This document shows, piece after piece, positions 26,474 through 35,073 of a stretch of DNA of 54,969 nucleotides. The position numbers and the translations under genes were made by a program. Each line of letters opens with the position of its first letter. Position 1 is the stretch's first letter. The stretch comes from an uncultured Synechococcales cyanobacterium (GTDB taxonomy: Bacteria; Cyanobacteriota; Cyanobacteriia; Thermosynechococcales; Thermosynechococcaceae), in assembly GCA_902806435.1 (NCBI GenBank), contig CADCWO010000257.1, positions 1-54,969 of the forward strand, written 5' to 3'. The notes beneath the pieces are model-generated. The model did no database searches, was not told the DNA's origin, and saw only the letters and a list, made by a program, of their open reading frames with translations.

Positions 26474-27904
26474 ATGGGAGATGTGGTTCTCTTCTGGCAC
26501 CGGCGTGACTTACGAACTGCTGACAATGTTGGGCTAGCTGCTGCGCGCCAACGGAGCGCCAAGGTTGTGGGGGTATTCTGCCTTGATCCGAACATTCTAG
26601 AGCGTGATGATCTAGCACCAGCTAGAGTGACCTACATGATTGGCAGCTTGCGATCGCTACAAGTACGTCATGAAGAGGCGGGCGGCTCGTTACTGATCCT
26701 CAAGTCTGATCCGCGGCAAGCCATTCCTGCTTTAGCTGCAGCCCTAAAAGCTCAAGCGGTCTTTTTTAACCTGGATGTTGAGCCCTACGCGAAGGAGCGA
26801 GATCGTGCCGTTATTGAGGCCCTTCAAGCAGCAGGCATTGCGGTCTCTACCCACTGGGATCAACTGCTACACTCCCCGCTAGAGATCAAAGCGAATGCTG
26901 GGCAACCCTACACGGTCTACGGCCCCTTCTGGCGCAACTGGATCAGCAAACCGAAAGCAGTTCCCGTAGAAGCTTTGCAGAAGGTTGAGAGATTGACGGA
27001 ATTAGAGCAAGCAGCTGCCCAGTCGGCCGGAGCGATCGCTTTGCCCACACCACCTGAGCTGGGGTTTAGCTGGGATAATTCTCTGGTAATTGAACCGGGG
27101 GAGTCAGCCGCCCAGGAGCGCTTGGACAAGTTCTGTCACCATGCAATCAGTGAGTACCAGCAACAACGGGACTTTCCCGATGTTAATGGCACCTCTCAAC
27201 TTAGCGCTGCCTTAAAGTTTGGGGTGATTGGAGTACGCGAGGTCTGGGCTGCCACAACCGCTGCCTTAGCCGACAGCCGCAGCGATGAAGTACAAGCTAG
27301 TATCCAGACCTGGCAGCAAGAGTTGGCCTGGCGAGAGTTTTACCAGCACGCCTTGTATCACTTCCCAGAGTTGGCAACTGGCCCCTACCGGGATGAGCTG
27401 AAGGAGTTTCCCTGGACCGATAACGAAGACTATTTTCAAGCTTGGTGCGAAGGCAGGACGGGTTACCCAATTGTGGACGCTGCTATGCGCCAGATGAAGA
27501 CAATCGGCTGGATGCACAACCGCTGCCGGATGATTGTCGCCAGTTTTCTGACCAAGGATTTGCTGATCAATGGAAGGCGAGGCGAGAAATACTTCATGCA
27601 ACACCTGATTGATGGCGATCTCTCCGCCAACAATGGCGGCTGGCAATGGAGTACCTCTAGTGGCATGGACCCCAAACCACTACGAATTTTCAATCCTGCC
27701 ACTCAAGCCAAGAAATTCGATCCAGAAGCAGAGTACATTCGGCATTGGCTACCAGAATTGAGCAGTATTGATACTGAAGCTTTGATCAGTGGCAACATTC
27801 CGCTGGAGGAGCGCGCCGCTGTAGGCTACCCGGCCCCGATTGTCAACCATAACCAGCAGCAACGGATATTTAAGGAACTTTACCAGCAGCAAAAGCAGCG
27901 TTGA
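26474..27904 (+). CDS. phrA: deoxyribodipyrimidine photolyase (class I CPD photolyase)
   Basis: The protein begins VVLFWHRRDLRTADN, typical of photolyases, and ends with the FAD-binding catalytic domain: GWMHNRCRMIVASFLTKDLL, WRRGEKYFM-like segment (GRRGEKYFMQHL), the WSTSSGMDPKPLRIFNP block and WLPEL. It repairs UV-induced cyclobutane dimers in light. The antenna domain fits an 8-HDF-type or similar cyanobacterial enzyme; antenna choice is inference. A TTG at 26459 adds five residues. About 477 residues is normal. Confidence 0.93.
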   Translation: MGDVVLFWHRRDLRTADNVGLAAARQRSAKVVGVFCLDPNILERDDLAPARVTYMIGSLRSLQVRHEEAGGSLLILKSDPRQAIPALAAALKAQAVFFNLDVEPYAKERDRAVIEALQAAGIAVSTHWDQLLHSPLEIKANAGQPYTVYGPFWRNWISKPKAVPVEALQKVERLTELEQAAAQSAGAIALPTPPELGFSWDNSLVIEPGESAAQERLDKFCHHAISEYQQQRDFPDVNGTSQLSAALKFGVIGVREVWAATTAALADSRSDEVQASIQTWQQELAWREFYQHALYHFPELATGPYRDELKEFPWTDNEDYFQAWCEGRTGYPIVDAAMRQMKTIGWMHNRCRMIVASFLTKDLLINGRRGEKYFMQHLIDGDLSANNGGWQWSTSSGMDPKPLRIFNPATQAKKFDPEAEYIRHWLPELSSIDTEALISGNIPLEERAAVGYPAPIVNHNQQQRIFKELYQQQKQR

Positions 27905-28070
27905 ACTTGCGGTTTGTCGAGATCATGGGCGGGTAGTCAAGGCTAGTGTCACTACTAGTTTGGTACTCCATTCTTGCTGGTTCAGCCTAAAGCCATCTTC
28001 TAGATAGATGTTCGCGTTGTCATAAAATCCTTTAATCAAAAGGTTAATCTTCAATGGAAGTCAAGTTTTT

Positions 28071-28433
28071 ATGGGTTGGTTAAATCGACTATTTGGTAAA
28101 AATAAGCCGCCAGCAGCTGCCTCTGTGTTTAAGCAGTCGGAAGCTCAAGAGGTTGTCTCCGAGGCACCTCCCAATACTCCCAGCATTCCAGCGGAACGCA
28201 AGGGATTGCATGGAGAATATGACGAGAGCGGACTCGCCAAAAGGGTTGCACTTGCTTTAGATGAAGATCCTGATCTAGATGACATTGAAACCGTTTACAT
28301 TGCCCAGACAGGGGGTAGAGTGGTTATCAAAGGACGAGTTCCCAGTCAGGATCTTTTAAACCAAATCGTTAATGTTGCCAAAAGAGTCGAGGGGGCAACA
28401 GGGGTTGATACCAATCAAGTTGAACTTGGTTAA
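28071..28433 (+). CDS. BON-domain protein
   Basis: The 120-residue protein starts MGWLNRLFGKNKPPAAAS, a short amphipathic N-terminus, followed by a linker and a BON domain (about residues 58-117: LAKRVALALDEDPDLDDIETV, VVIKGRVPSQDLLNQIVNVAKRVEGATGVDTN). BON domains bind phospholipid or bridge membrane surfaces; no signal peptide is apparent, so it may act at the cytosolic membrane face. Function unknown. Confidence 0.78.
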   Translation: MGWLNRLFGKNKPPAAASVFKQSEAQEVVSEAPPNTPSIPAERKGLHGEYDESGLAKRVALALDEDPDLDDIETVYIAQTGGRVVIKGRVPSQDLLNQIVNVAKRVEGATGVDTNQVELG

Positions 28434-28449
28434 ATCCTCAACGTTTGCA

Positions 28450-28517
28450 CCAACACAGAGCCAGTATTGCTGCGGTTGAGAAGAGACGAGCCAAATGTTA
28501 CCTAGGCTCTGTGTTGG
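28450..28517. repeat. 13-bp perfect inverted repeat with 42-nt loop
   Basis: CCAACACAGAGCC (28450-28462) is exactly complementary to GGCTCTGTGTTGG (28505-28517). It lies between the BON gene and the next gene, whose start is 35 nt later. It is followed by GGAAAAATAC rather than a T-run. It could be a structured RNA element, a termination or processing signal, or an operator. Confidence 0.6.
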
Positions 28518-28551
28518 GGAAAAATACTGAGGACACGCGACGGGTAATTCT

Positions 28552-28908
28552 TTGACTCATACCTTCTTGTTGGATACTGGTCGTTGGACGCTGGTGGGCA
28601 GTTGGCTAGAGCGCAGTGGTTTGTTGACCCCCCTTGAAGGCAAAACCATTGTGGAGTGGAGTCAAGATGATTGGTTCACCTCTGCTACAAAGCTGACATT
28701 TTTAGATGTTAAGCCAGATAAACCTTCTGCTCACCCCGCAATTACCATGCAGTATCGAGGCCGACTGGGTGCTGGTCATCGCCAATACACCTTTGTGCTC
28801 CAGCACAGCCAATTAGGACAGGTTGAGGGAGAGGGCTGGGTTGCTCCAGAGTCAATCGTGCAACGTTACTGGGCCATTAATGACCGTGAACGGCGCAGTG
28901 GGTTTTAA
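28552..28908 (+). CDS. conserved-looking small protein of unknown function
   Basis: The 118-residue protein contains tryptophan-rich strands (GRWTLVGSWLERSG, WSQDDWFTSATKLTFLD, YRGRLGAGHRQYTFVLQHS, VQRYWAINDRERRSGF), suggesting a small beta-barrel-like domain. The start is TTG at 28552, the only option before a stop 24 bases upstream. I do not recognise a named family. The end faces the hemH end. Confidence 0.6.
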   Translation: MTHTFLLDTGRWTLVGSWLERSGLLTPLEGKTIVEWSQDDWFTSATKLTFLDVKPDKPSAHPAITMQYRGRLGAGHRQYTFVLQHSQLGQVEGEGWVAPESIVQRYWAINDRERRSGF

Positions 28909-28935
28909 ACGCTGCATCGCCTTACAGATAACCAG

Positions 28936-28954
28936 TACCACCTCTCTAGTGGTA
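28936..28954. other. short hairpin between convergent genes
   Basis: TACCAC (28936-28941) pairs with GTGGTA (28949-28954) around a 7-nt loop in the 118-nt gap between the unknown protein and hemH. An outer ACCAG/CTGGT pairing adds weak support. It may be a weak bidirectional terminator. Confidence 0.3.
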
Positions 28955-29026
28955 TCATGGCTGGTCATTACTTGATCAGTACCATGGAAGCAACGTTAGA
29001 GCGGCAACTGGGTTGGCGGTGAGTGC

Positions 29027-30190
29027 TCATAACAGGCCAATAAAGTGTAGTGGACCATGACCACTGAGCAATTCGACCAGTAGGGAGATAAAACCTAGCA
29101 TTGCCAAACGGCCATTCCAACGTTCGGCAGTAGTCGTCAAGCCCCAGGCTCGGTCTTCCTGGGGATAAATTTTCACTGGTTTTTGGGGGTGCATCACCTG
29201 ATCAAACTTGCGGCTAGGCGAATCCAGGGTTTCCAGGACCAAATCAGCTAAATCGTTGATAAATCTCGGATGCGTATTTAAGGCTGGAACGCGTCGGAAG
29301 TTATGAATTCCTACCTCCTCAGCTAATTCCCGGTATTCCATATCGATTTCTTGCAGTGTTTCAATATGTTCGGAGATAAAACTGATCGGCACAACCACTA
29401 GGTCCTGCACTCCTTGAGACCCTAAATCTCGAATTACGTCTTCCGTATAAGGTTTGAGCCACTCAACTGGACCTACTCGACTCTGATAGCCCAAAATATG
29501 GTGATTGGGGCGGTTTAATCGCTCCATGATTAAGGCTGTGCAGGTCTCAATTTCTTGCTGGTAAGGATCGCCTGCCTCCTCAACGTAGCTCTGCGGCACA
29601 CCATGGGCACTAAAGAAAATTGGTACCTTGTTGGGATGGGGAAACTGGTCCAGTTCTTGGGCAATGGACTCTGCCATGGCCTGGATATAACCAGGGCGAT
29701 CATACCAAGAGGGAATTACGGTGTAATCAACCTGCTCAAGAACGGGGTCTTCCTGCCAAAGCTGCTCTAGTAAACGAAAGCTGGAACCACTGGTACTAAT
29801 TGAAAACTGGGGATACAGGGGTAAAATGACTAAGCGATCAATCTGGTCGCGTTTAATTCGGGCAATCGCTTCTTCGGTAAACGGGTGCCAGTAACGCATC
29901 CCAACGTAGACGTTGGCCTCTTGACCTTTTTGTTGCAAACTTTCGGCCAAGGCCCATCCTTGTTCTTCCGTGATCCGCCGCAGTGGCGACCCACCCCCAA
30001 TTAGCCGGTAATTTTCTTGAGATTTTCTAACCCGCAGTGTTGAAATCAACCAAGCTAGCGGTTTTTGCAACCCCGGAAAAGGCAAGCGAATGATCTCAGG
30101 GTCAGAGAACAGGTTAAACAGAAAATGACGAACATCGTCAAGTTGATCCGGTCCACCCAAATTCAGCAGTAAAACGCCAACCTGACCCAT
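29027..30190 (-). CDS. hemH: ferrochelatase with C-terminal chlorophyll-binding-like membrane segment
   Basis: Residues 1 to about 320 form ferrochelatase: [46 protein letters not shown] with the metal-site histidine, [17 protein letters not shown], and [17 protein letters not shown]. It inserts iron into protoporphyrin IX. The C-terminus (after about 350) adds a conserved linker and a single membrane helix with [12 protein letters not shown], the chlorophyll a/b-binding-like motif typical of cyanobacterial ferrochelatase, which helps coordinate haem and chlorophyll branches. The ATG at 30190 is preferred over an upstream one at 30238. Confidence 0.96.
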   Translation of the reverse strand: MGQVGVLLLNLGGPDQLDDVRHFLFNLFSDPEIIRLPFPGLQKPLAWLISTLRVRKSQENYRLIGGGSPLRRITEEQGWALAESLQQKGQEANVYVGMRYWHPFTEEAIARIKRDQIDRLVILPLYPQFSISTSGSSFRLLEQLWQEDPVLEQVDYTVIPSWYDRPGYIQAMAESIAQELDQFPHPNKVPIFFSAHGVPQSYVEEAGDPYQQEIETCTALIMERLNRPNHHILGYQSRVGPVEWLKPYTEDVIRDLGSQGVQDLVVVPISFISEHIETLQEIDMEYRELAEEVGIHNFRRVPALNTHPRFINDLADLVLETLDSPSRKFDQVMHPQKPVKIYPQEDRAWGLTTTAERWNGRLAMLGFISLLVELLSGHGPLHFIGLL

Positions 30191-30283
30191 AGTGACAATA
30201 ATATTTGAGGCTTCCAGTTTCGTTACTGATTTTAACAATATATTCTTTCAAAAGTTCGTTTACTACCTGGCGCGGTCTGATTA

Positions 30284-30955
30284 ATGGAGCTTCTATTTAT
30301 CCGCCACGCGGAATCGCTCGGCAATGTAGCAAAGCAGATGCAAGGGCAAGCGGACTCTGAACTTTCCGGCCAGGGCAAAATCCAGGCAACTAAGCTAGCC
30401 CAGCGATTAGTCGCCGAAACCGGGTGGCCTGACTGCATTTATACGAGTCCGCTTAAGAGAGCTACCCAAACCGCCGAAATCTTAATCAAGCAACTTCAAC
30501 ATACCCCTGCCCCTGCTCCAGCGATTTCACTCCAGTACGCGGTGGAACTGCAGGAATTGCACAATGGGATTTTGCAAGGGCTCACCTGGTGCGAGGCCCA
30601 AGCTCGTTATCCGGCTTTGTGCCATGCCTTAGAAACTACCCCGCAGTGGTTGCCAATTCCCGGTGCAGAATCGTTATCCCAGGTTCGCGATCGCGCCTCT
30701 GTCTTTATCCAAACTTTACTGAAGCGACACAGCAATAGCGATCACGTTTGGATTGTGACCCACGGCGGAATGTTGCAGTTTTTGATTGCCGAGTTGCTGG
30801 GAAGCGATCGAGTCTGGGGGCTCCGGATCAATCCTACCGCTCTATTTGAATTTTGCTTGGACCTGTCGCAATGGTCCGTCAAAGATCAAAATCGCTGGAA
30901 TACTGCTCTGTGGCAAATTCGTCGCTTCAACGACACTCAACACCTCAACCTTTAG
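30284..30955 (+). CDS. histidine phosphatase family protein
   Basis: The protein opens LLFIRHAESLGNVAKQ, the phosphohistidine loop (R7-H8), continues with a YTSPLKRATQTAEIL arginine motif and ends with VWIVTHGGMLQFLIAELL carrying the second catalytic histidine. It belongs to the phosphoglycerate-mutase/cofactor-dependent phosphatase superfamily; the substrate is not identifiable. Length is 223 residues. It ends interlocked (four bases) with the convergent MgtC gene. Confidence 0.87.
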   Translation: MELLFIRHAESLGNVAKQMQGQADSELSGQGKIQATKLAQRLVAETGWPDCIYTSPLKRATQTAEILIKQLQHTPAPAPAISLQYAVELQELHNGILQGLTWCEAQARYPALCHALETTPQWLPIPGAESLSQVRDRASVFIQTLLKRHSNSDHVWIVTHGGMLQFLIAELLGSDRVWGLRINPTALFEFCLDLSQWSVKDQNRWNTALWQIRRFNDTQHLNL

Positions 30956-31431
30956 CGATCGCGGTTTTTGCGCCTCCGCACGTACTCCTCTACCCTTTTG
31001 ACGCCGCTCAGCACAAACCAAGCCATCAAGACACCAATTAACCCACTCACCCATAACCCACAGCCGACAACAATTCCCAAGGCTGCAGAAACCCAAATCG
31101 CTGCAGCAGAGGTTAGCCCTCTAATTTTTACCTTTTCAGATTGGGCCTGCGACTCTCGCAGGATTTCCCCGGCCCCTAAAAAACCAACTCCAGCCGCAAT
31201 ACCCTGAATAACGCGGCTCAGCGCATCAGGACTACGTTCAGCTTCACCAAGTTGAATCGGTACCAAAATTAACAATGCCGACCCCAAACTCACTAGCATG
31301 TGGGTTCTTAAACCCGCTGGCTTACCTCTAATTTGGCGGTCCCATCCAATCACACCACCAGCCAGCAACGCAAGACTAAGCCTAATGGTGATACTTAACC
31401 AATCATCTGGAGAAACGTCAGTGCCAAACAA
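30952..31431 (-). CDS. MgtC/SapB family membrane protein
   Basis: This 159-residue protein has about four to five membrane helices and the family block GGVIGWDRQIRGKPAGLRTHMLVSLGSAL, then IAAGVGFLGAGEIL and KIRGLTSAAAIWVSAALGIVVGCGL. MgtC proteins modulate the membrane ATP synthase or magnesium-linked physiology in pathogens; in cyanobacteria the role is unproven. A basic tail (RRRKNRDR) follows. Confidence 0.85.
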   Translation of the reverse strand: MFGTDVSPDDWLSITIRLSLALLAGGVIGWDRQIRGKPAGLRTHMLVSLGSALLILVPIQLGEAERSPDALSRVIQGIAAGVGFLGAGEILRESQAQSEKVKIRGLTSAAAIWVSAALGIVVGCGLWVSGLIGVLMAWFVLSGVKRVEEYVRRRKNRDR

Positions 31432-31738
31432 CGCTGATCAAAAAGCAAAGGACTCGAGCAGTATACAAGCTCTGGAGGCGGACTTAACCTCCTTTTAACG
31501 ATTGAAACGGTCTTGGCAAAAATGTGTATTCTTACCAAAACACGCTTGCCAGGTGAGTTCTTCACCGCTTAAATGGGCATCTTAACTTAAAGGTTAGCTG
31601 CTGAAAGGAGCTGCTTACTGACCCAACTCTAGTATTTAGCCCTATTGGGCCTTTCATTTGGACTAGCCACGCCCCAAAGCACCGGCCTTGAGGATTACGT
31701 TCTCGGCACTGTGAAGTTGAGCATTCGCACGCAAAGCC
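31432..31738. other. intergenic region upstream of the sensor kinase operon
   Basis: No gene is visible in these 307 bases between divergent genes. It presumably holds the kinase operon promoter and the mgtC promoter. A weak stem GGAGG (31474-31478) / CCTCC (31488-31492) followed by TTTT is the only structure noted. Confidence 0.35.
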
Positions 31739-34609
31739 ATGACACTGCGTAAGACAATTTTACTGATCATTGGTGTGTTGCTCACAGGGCTACTCGGGGC
31801 TTTGTATGCTGCCTCAGCCACCATCTTATTAAGTAGCCTTGAGAAAGCAGAAGCTGAGAACACCCGCCAGGCGGTCAAGGGGTTCCGTAATGTCTTTGCT
31901 CAGGTTCAAAATGACTTCAGTTCTCGCGCTGCCCAATGGTCTGCCTTGGATGAGACTTATGCCTTTATCAAAGCTGCTAACCAACAGTATATTGAATCAA
32001 ATCTTGGTCCAGAAGCCCTAGCAAAATCCAGGATCAATCTCGTACTGTTAGTCGATGGCTCTGGTCAGATTGTTTATGGCACAGGGTTTAATTTAAAAGC
32101 GAAGCAAAAAACACTGCTATCAAAGGTTCTACAACAATACTTATCGGCCAACCGCCTCCTCTCGCGCCACCCCAATATCAGTAGCAAACTAGCAGGAATC
32201 ATCCTCCTGCCTGAAGGCCCAATGTTGATCGCCTCACAACCTATTTTGAGCAGTGAAGGCAAGGGCCCGAGCCGCGGAACACTGTTCTTGGGGCGCTATC
32301 TAGATGCTAGCGAAATTACTAGGTTGGGTAGAACAACCCAGTTGTCTCTTGCCATATATAGTTTTAACCGAAACCAAATACCGCCAGATTTCCAAGCAGC
32401 GCGTTCTCTGTTATCTACCCAGAGCGAGCACCGCTCAACCATCGTCCGGCCACTAAACCCAGACTATGTTGCTGGATATACCCTGCTCAGGGACCTTTAT
32501 GGGAAGCCTGGCCTTTTAGTGCGCGTGGACAGTCCCAGAACCATTTACCAGCAAGGCCAAAATATTTTTCGCTATCTTGCCTTGTCTCTCATCTTAGTTG
32601 TGGTGGTATTTGGTGTGGCGACTGTATTGCTAGAGAAAATGGTACTGTCTCGGTTGTCTCGCCTCAGTGCTGGTGTTAGTAGTATTCGGATTAGCGGTGA
32701 CCTCTCCGCCCGTGTGCCCTTGATTGCTGGAAAGGATGAGTTGTCGAGCCTGACTGTGACTATCAACGGCATGCTGGCAGCGTTGGAGCATTCCCAGCAC
32801 GAGCAGCGGCAGAGCGAACAACGTCTGCGCAGACAGAGTGCGGTGCTTGCGGAGCTGGCGAAGCGCAAGGTGCTCGATCATCCTGATTTGCAGACTAGCT
32901 TACGGGAAATCACAGAGGCGGCCGCCCGTACCCTTGAGGTAGAGCGGGCCAGTGTTTGGTTATACAATCAAGACCAAAACTCCTCTGGAGACACTCCGCG
33001 AACCAAAATTCGCTGTATCGACCTGTACGAACAGAGTATAGGGCGGCATTCGGAAGGGGCTGAGTTAACCGAAGCAGGACATCCCGCTTATTTTCAGGCT
33101 TTGGAAGCGGATCGGATCATTGCAGCACACGATGCCCACACTGATCCGAGAACCAAAGAATTTTCGCAGCTCTATTTTTCACCTCTCGGTATTACCTCTT
33201 TGTTGGATGCACCGATTCGCTTAGGCGGCCGCATGATCGGGACCGTTTCTCACGAACATGTGGGGCAACCTCGCCGCTGGGCGCTAGAAGAGCAGAATTT
33301 TACTGGTTCGATCGCGGATTTAGTTTCCCTAACCATGGAAGCTTGGGAACGTCAGCAGTCAGAAGAAGCACTACAACAGAGCGAGAAACATTTTCGCTCA
33401 CTGATTGAAAACGCTTCAGACATCATCACGATTGTGAACAGTGACAAAACCATTCGTTACGAAAGCCCCTCGGTTGAACAAGTACTAGGCTACAGACCGG
33501 AAGACTTAACCGGCAAGAACATCCTTGAGTTTGTTCACCCTGAGGATTCGGTAATTGTGATTGGTGCCTTCACACAAGTCAGGCAAAATGTGGATGCCAC
33601 CCCATCAATTGAGTTCCGGTTCCAGCACAAAGATGGCTCGTGGCGAATTCTAGAAGCGATTGCAGGTAACCTACCGCCCAGCTCGGATGTTGCGGGTGTG
33701 ACACTTAACTCCCGTGATATTACTGAGCGCAAACGGACTGAGGAAGAACTGAAAACCTTTGCTAGAAAGTTAGAACAAAGCAACCGCGAGCTACAAGACT
33801 TTGCTTCAGTGGCCTCCCACGATTTACAAGAGCCGCTACGCAAAGTTCAGGCGTTCGGCGATCGCTTGAAGGCCAAATGTGGCAATGCACTGGGTGAGGA
33901 AGGGGGCGATTACCTGGAGCGGATGCAGAATGCAGCGCAACGGATGCAAACTTTGATCAATGATCTGCTAACTTTTTCTCGCGTTACAACTAGGGCTCAG
34001 CCCTTTGTGCCCGTTAATCTTGCCCAGGTGGTGCAAGAGGTGTTGTCTGATTTGGAGGTGCGCATTGAGCAGAAAGGGGGCCAAATCGAAGTGAGCGATT
34101 TACCGATCATTGACGCCGATCCAACTCAGATGCGTCAACTGCTACAGAACCTGATCGGCAATGCACTGAAATTCCACCAATCTGGAACGGCACCAGTGAT
34201 CAAGCTCCGGAGTCAATTTCCACGGCAGAAATCGGAGATATCCCGTTCACGCCTTAGAGAAACTGCCTATGTTGGCTGGGCTAAAGATTCTACACTCCTT
34301 TCTTCTCCACCCATCCCAGACACGCACTTCTTGGTTAGTCCGCAGAGCGCCAAGTGTCAAATCATTGTCGAAGATAACGGTATCGGGTTCGATGAAAAGT
34401 ACCTAGATCGCATCTTCACTGTGTTCCAGCGCCTGCATGGTCGCACTGAGTATGAAGGGTCGGGAATCGGCTTGGCAGTCTGCCGCAAAATTGCTCAGCG
34501 ACATGGCGGCAGCATTACGGCGAAAAGTACACCAGGCCAAGGAACGACCTTTATCGTCACACTGCCAATTAAACAACCTCAGGGGATAACCGAGCATGAA
34601 CCAACTTAG
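31739..34609 (+). CDS. membrane-bound hybrid-input sensor histidine kinase (CHASE4-like, HAMP, GAF, PAS)
   Basis: Domains in order: membrane helix (about residues 7-28), periplasmic domain of about 240 residues resembling CHASE4 (QWSALDETYAFI), second helix (about 275-300), HAMP (to about 350), GAF (about 365-540, no bilin-binding cysteine apparent), PAS (about 550-670, NASDIITIVNS to NSRDITERK), HisKA with the phospho-acceptor in ASVASHDLQEPLRK (about residue 693), and HATPase with N box QLLQNLIGNALKFHQ, DNGIGF (about 878) and GSGIGLAV. The stretch between N and G1 boxes is about 66 residues, some 35-40 longer than usual. It overlaps the next gene by 14 nt. Confidence 0.92.
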   Translation: MTLRKTILLIIGVLLTGLLGALYAASATILLSSLEKAEAENTRQAVKGFRNVFAQVQNDFSSRAAQWSALDETYAFIKAANQQYIESNLGPEALAKSRINLVLLVDGSGQIVYGTGFNLKAKQKTLLSKVLQQYLSANRLLSRHPNISSKLAGIILLPEGPMLIASQPILSSEGKGPSRGTLFLGRYLDASEITRLGRTTQLSLAIYSFNRNQIPPDFQAARSLLSTQSEHRSTIVRPLNPDYVAGYTLLRDLYGKPGLLVRVDSPRTIYQQGQNIFRYLALSLILVVVVFGVATVLLEKMVLSRLSRLSAGVSSIRISGDLSARVPLIAGKDELSSLTVTINGMLAALEHSQHEQRQSEQRLRRQSAVLAELAKRKVLDHPDLQTSLREITEAAARTLEVERASVWLYNQDQNSSGDTPRTKIRCIDLYEQSIGRHSEGAELTEAGHPAYFQALEADRIIAAHDAHTDPRTKEFSQLYFSPLGITSLLDAPIRLGGRMIGTVSHEHVGQPRRWALEEQNFTGSIADLVSLTMEAWERQQSEEALQQSEKHFRSLIENASDIITIVNSDKTIRYESPSVEQVLGYRPEDLTGKNILEFVHPEDSVIVIGAFTQVRQNVDATPSIEFRFQHKDGSWRILEAIAGNLPPSSDVAGVTLNSRDITERKRTEEELKTFARKLEQSNRELQDFASVASHDLQEPLRKVQAFGDRLKAKCGNALGEEGGDYLERMQNAAQRMQTLINDLLTFSRVTTRAQPFVPVNLAQVVQEVLSDLEVRIEQKGGQIEVSDLPIIDADPTQMRQLLQNLIGNALKFHQSGTAPVIKLRSQFPRQKSEISRSRLRETAYVGWAKDSTLLSSPPIPDTHFLVSPQSAKCQIIVEDNGIGFDEKYLDRIFTVFQRLHGRTEYEGSGIGLAVCRKIAQRHGGSITAKSTPGQGTTFIVTLPIKQPQGITEHEPT

Positions 34610-35072
34610 GAAACCAATCCCAATCCTGTTAGCTGATGATGATCCGGACGACCGGATGCTGGCCCAGGAAGCACTAGACGAAAGCCGATTGGCCAATCAT
34701 TTGTACTTCGTCAAGGATGGTGAAGAATTGATGGACTACCTTTACCATCAGGGTCACTACACTGGGCGCCATCCTGACGGTGGCGATCCTGCACCCCGCC
34801 CTGGGCTGATCCTGCTTGATCTGAATATGCCGAAGAAAGATGGCCGGGAAGCGCTCAAGGAGATCAAGGCCGATCCGGCGCTGCGCCAAATCCCAGTCGT
34901 CATCTTGACAACCTCGAAGACACAGGAAGACATCTATCGCAGCTACGATTTGGGCGTCAACTCTTTTGTCACCAAGCCGGTGACGTTTGAAGCTTTGGTC
35001 GAGTTAATGAAAAGTTTAGGAAAGTACTGGTTTGAGATTGTGGAGCTACCGCTTGAAAGCACTGGAGTCTGA
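34596..35072 (+). CDS. Rcp1-like single-domain response regulator
   Basis: A stand-alone receiver domain of 158 residues: acidic pocket LADDDPDDRML, phospho-acceptor aspartate at about residue 75 in LILLDLNMPKKDG, the TTSKT switch and VTKPVTFEAL lysine loop. The DNMPKKDG-type loop and the insert HQGHYTGRHPDGGDPAPRP resemble Rcp1-type regulators paired with cyanobacterial phytochrome-like kinases. It is coupled by overlap to the kinase and lies one base before the next gene. Confidence 0.92.
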   Translation: MNQLRKPIPILLADDDPDDRMLAQEALDESRLANHLYFVKDGEELMDYLYHQGHYTGRHPDGGDPAPRPGLILLDLNMPKKDGREALKEIKADPALRQIPVVILTTSKTQEDIYRSYDLGVNSFVTKPVTFEALVELMKSLGKYWFEIVELPLESTGV

Positions 35073-35073
35073 T

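Noticed and set aside
33000-33350. Bilin-binding phytochrome GAF in the sensor kinase
   Set aside because: No conserved chromophore cysteine in a suitable motif; the GAF looks like a small-molecule or redox domain.
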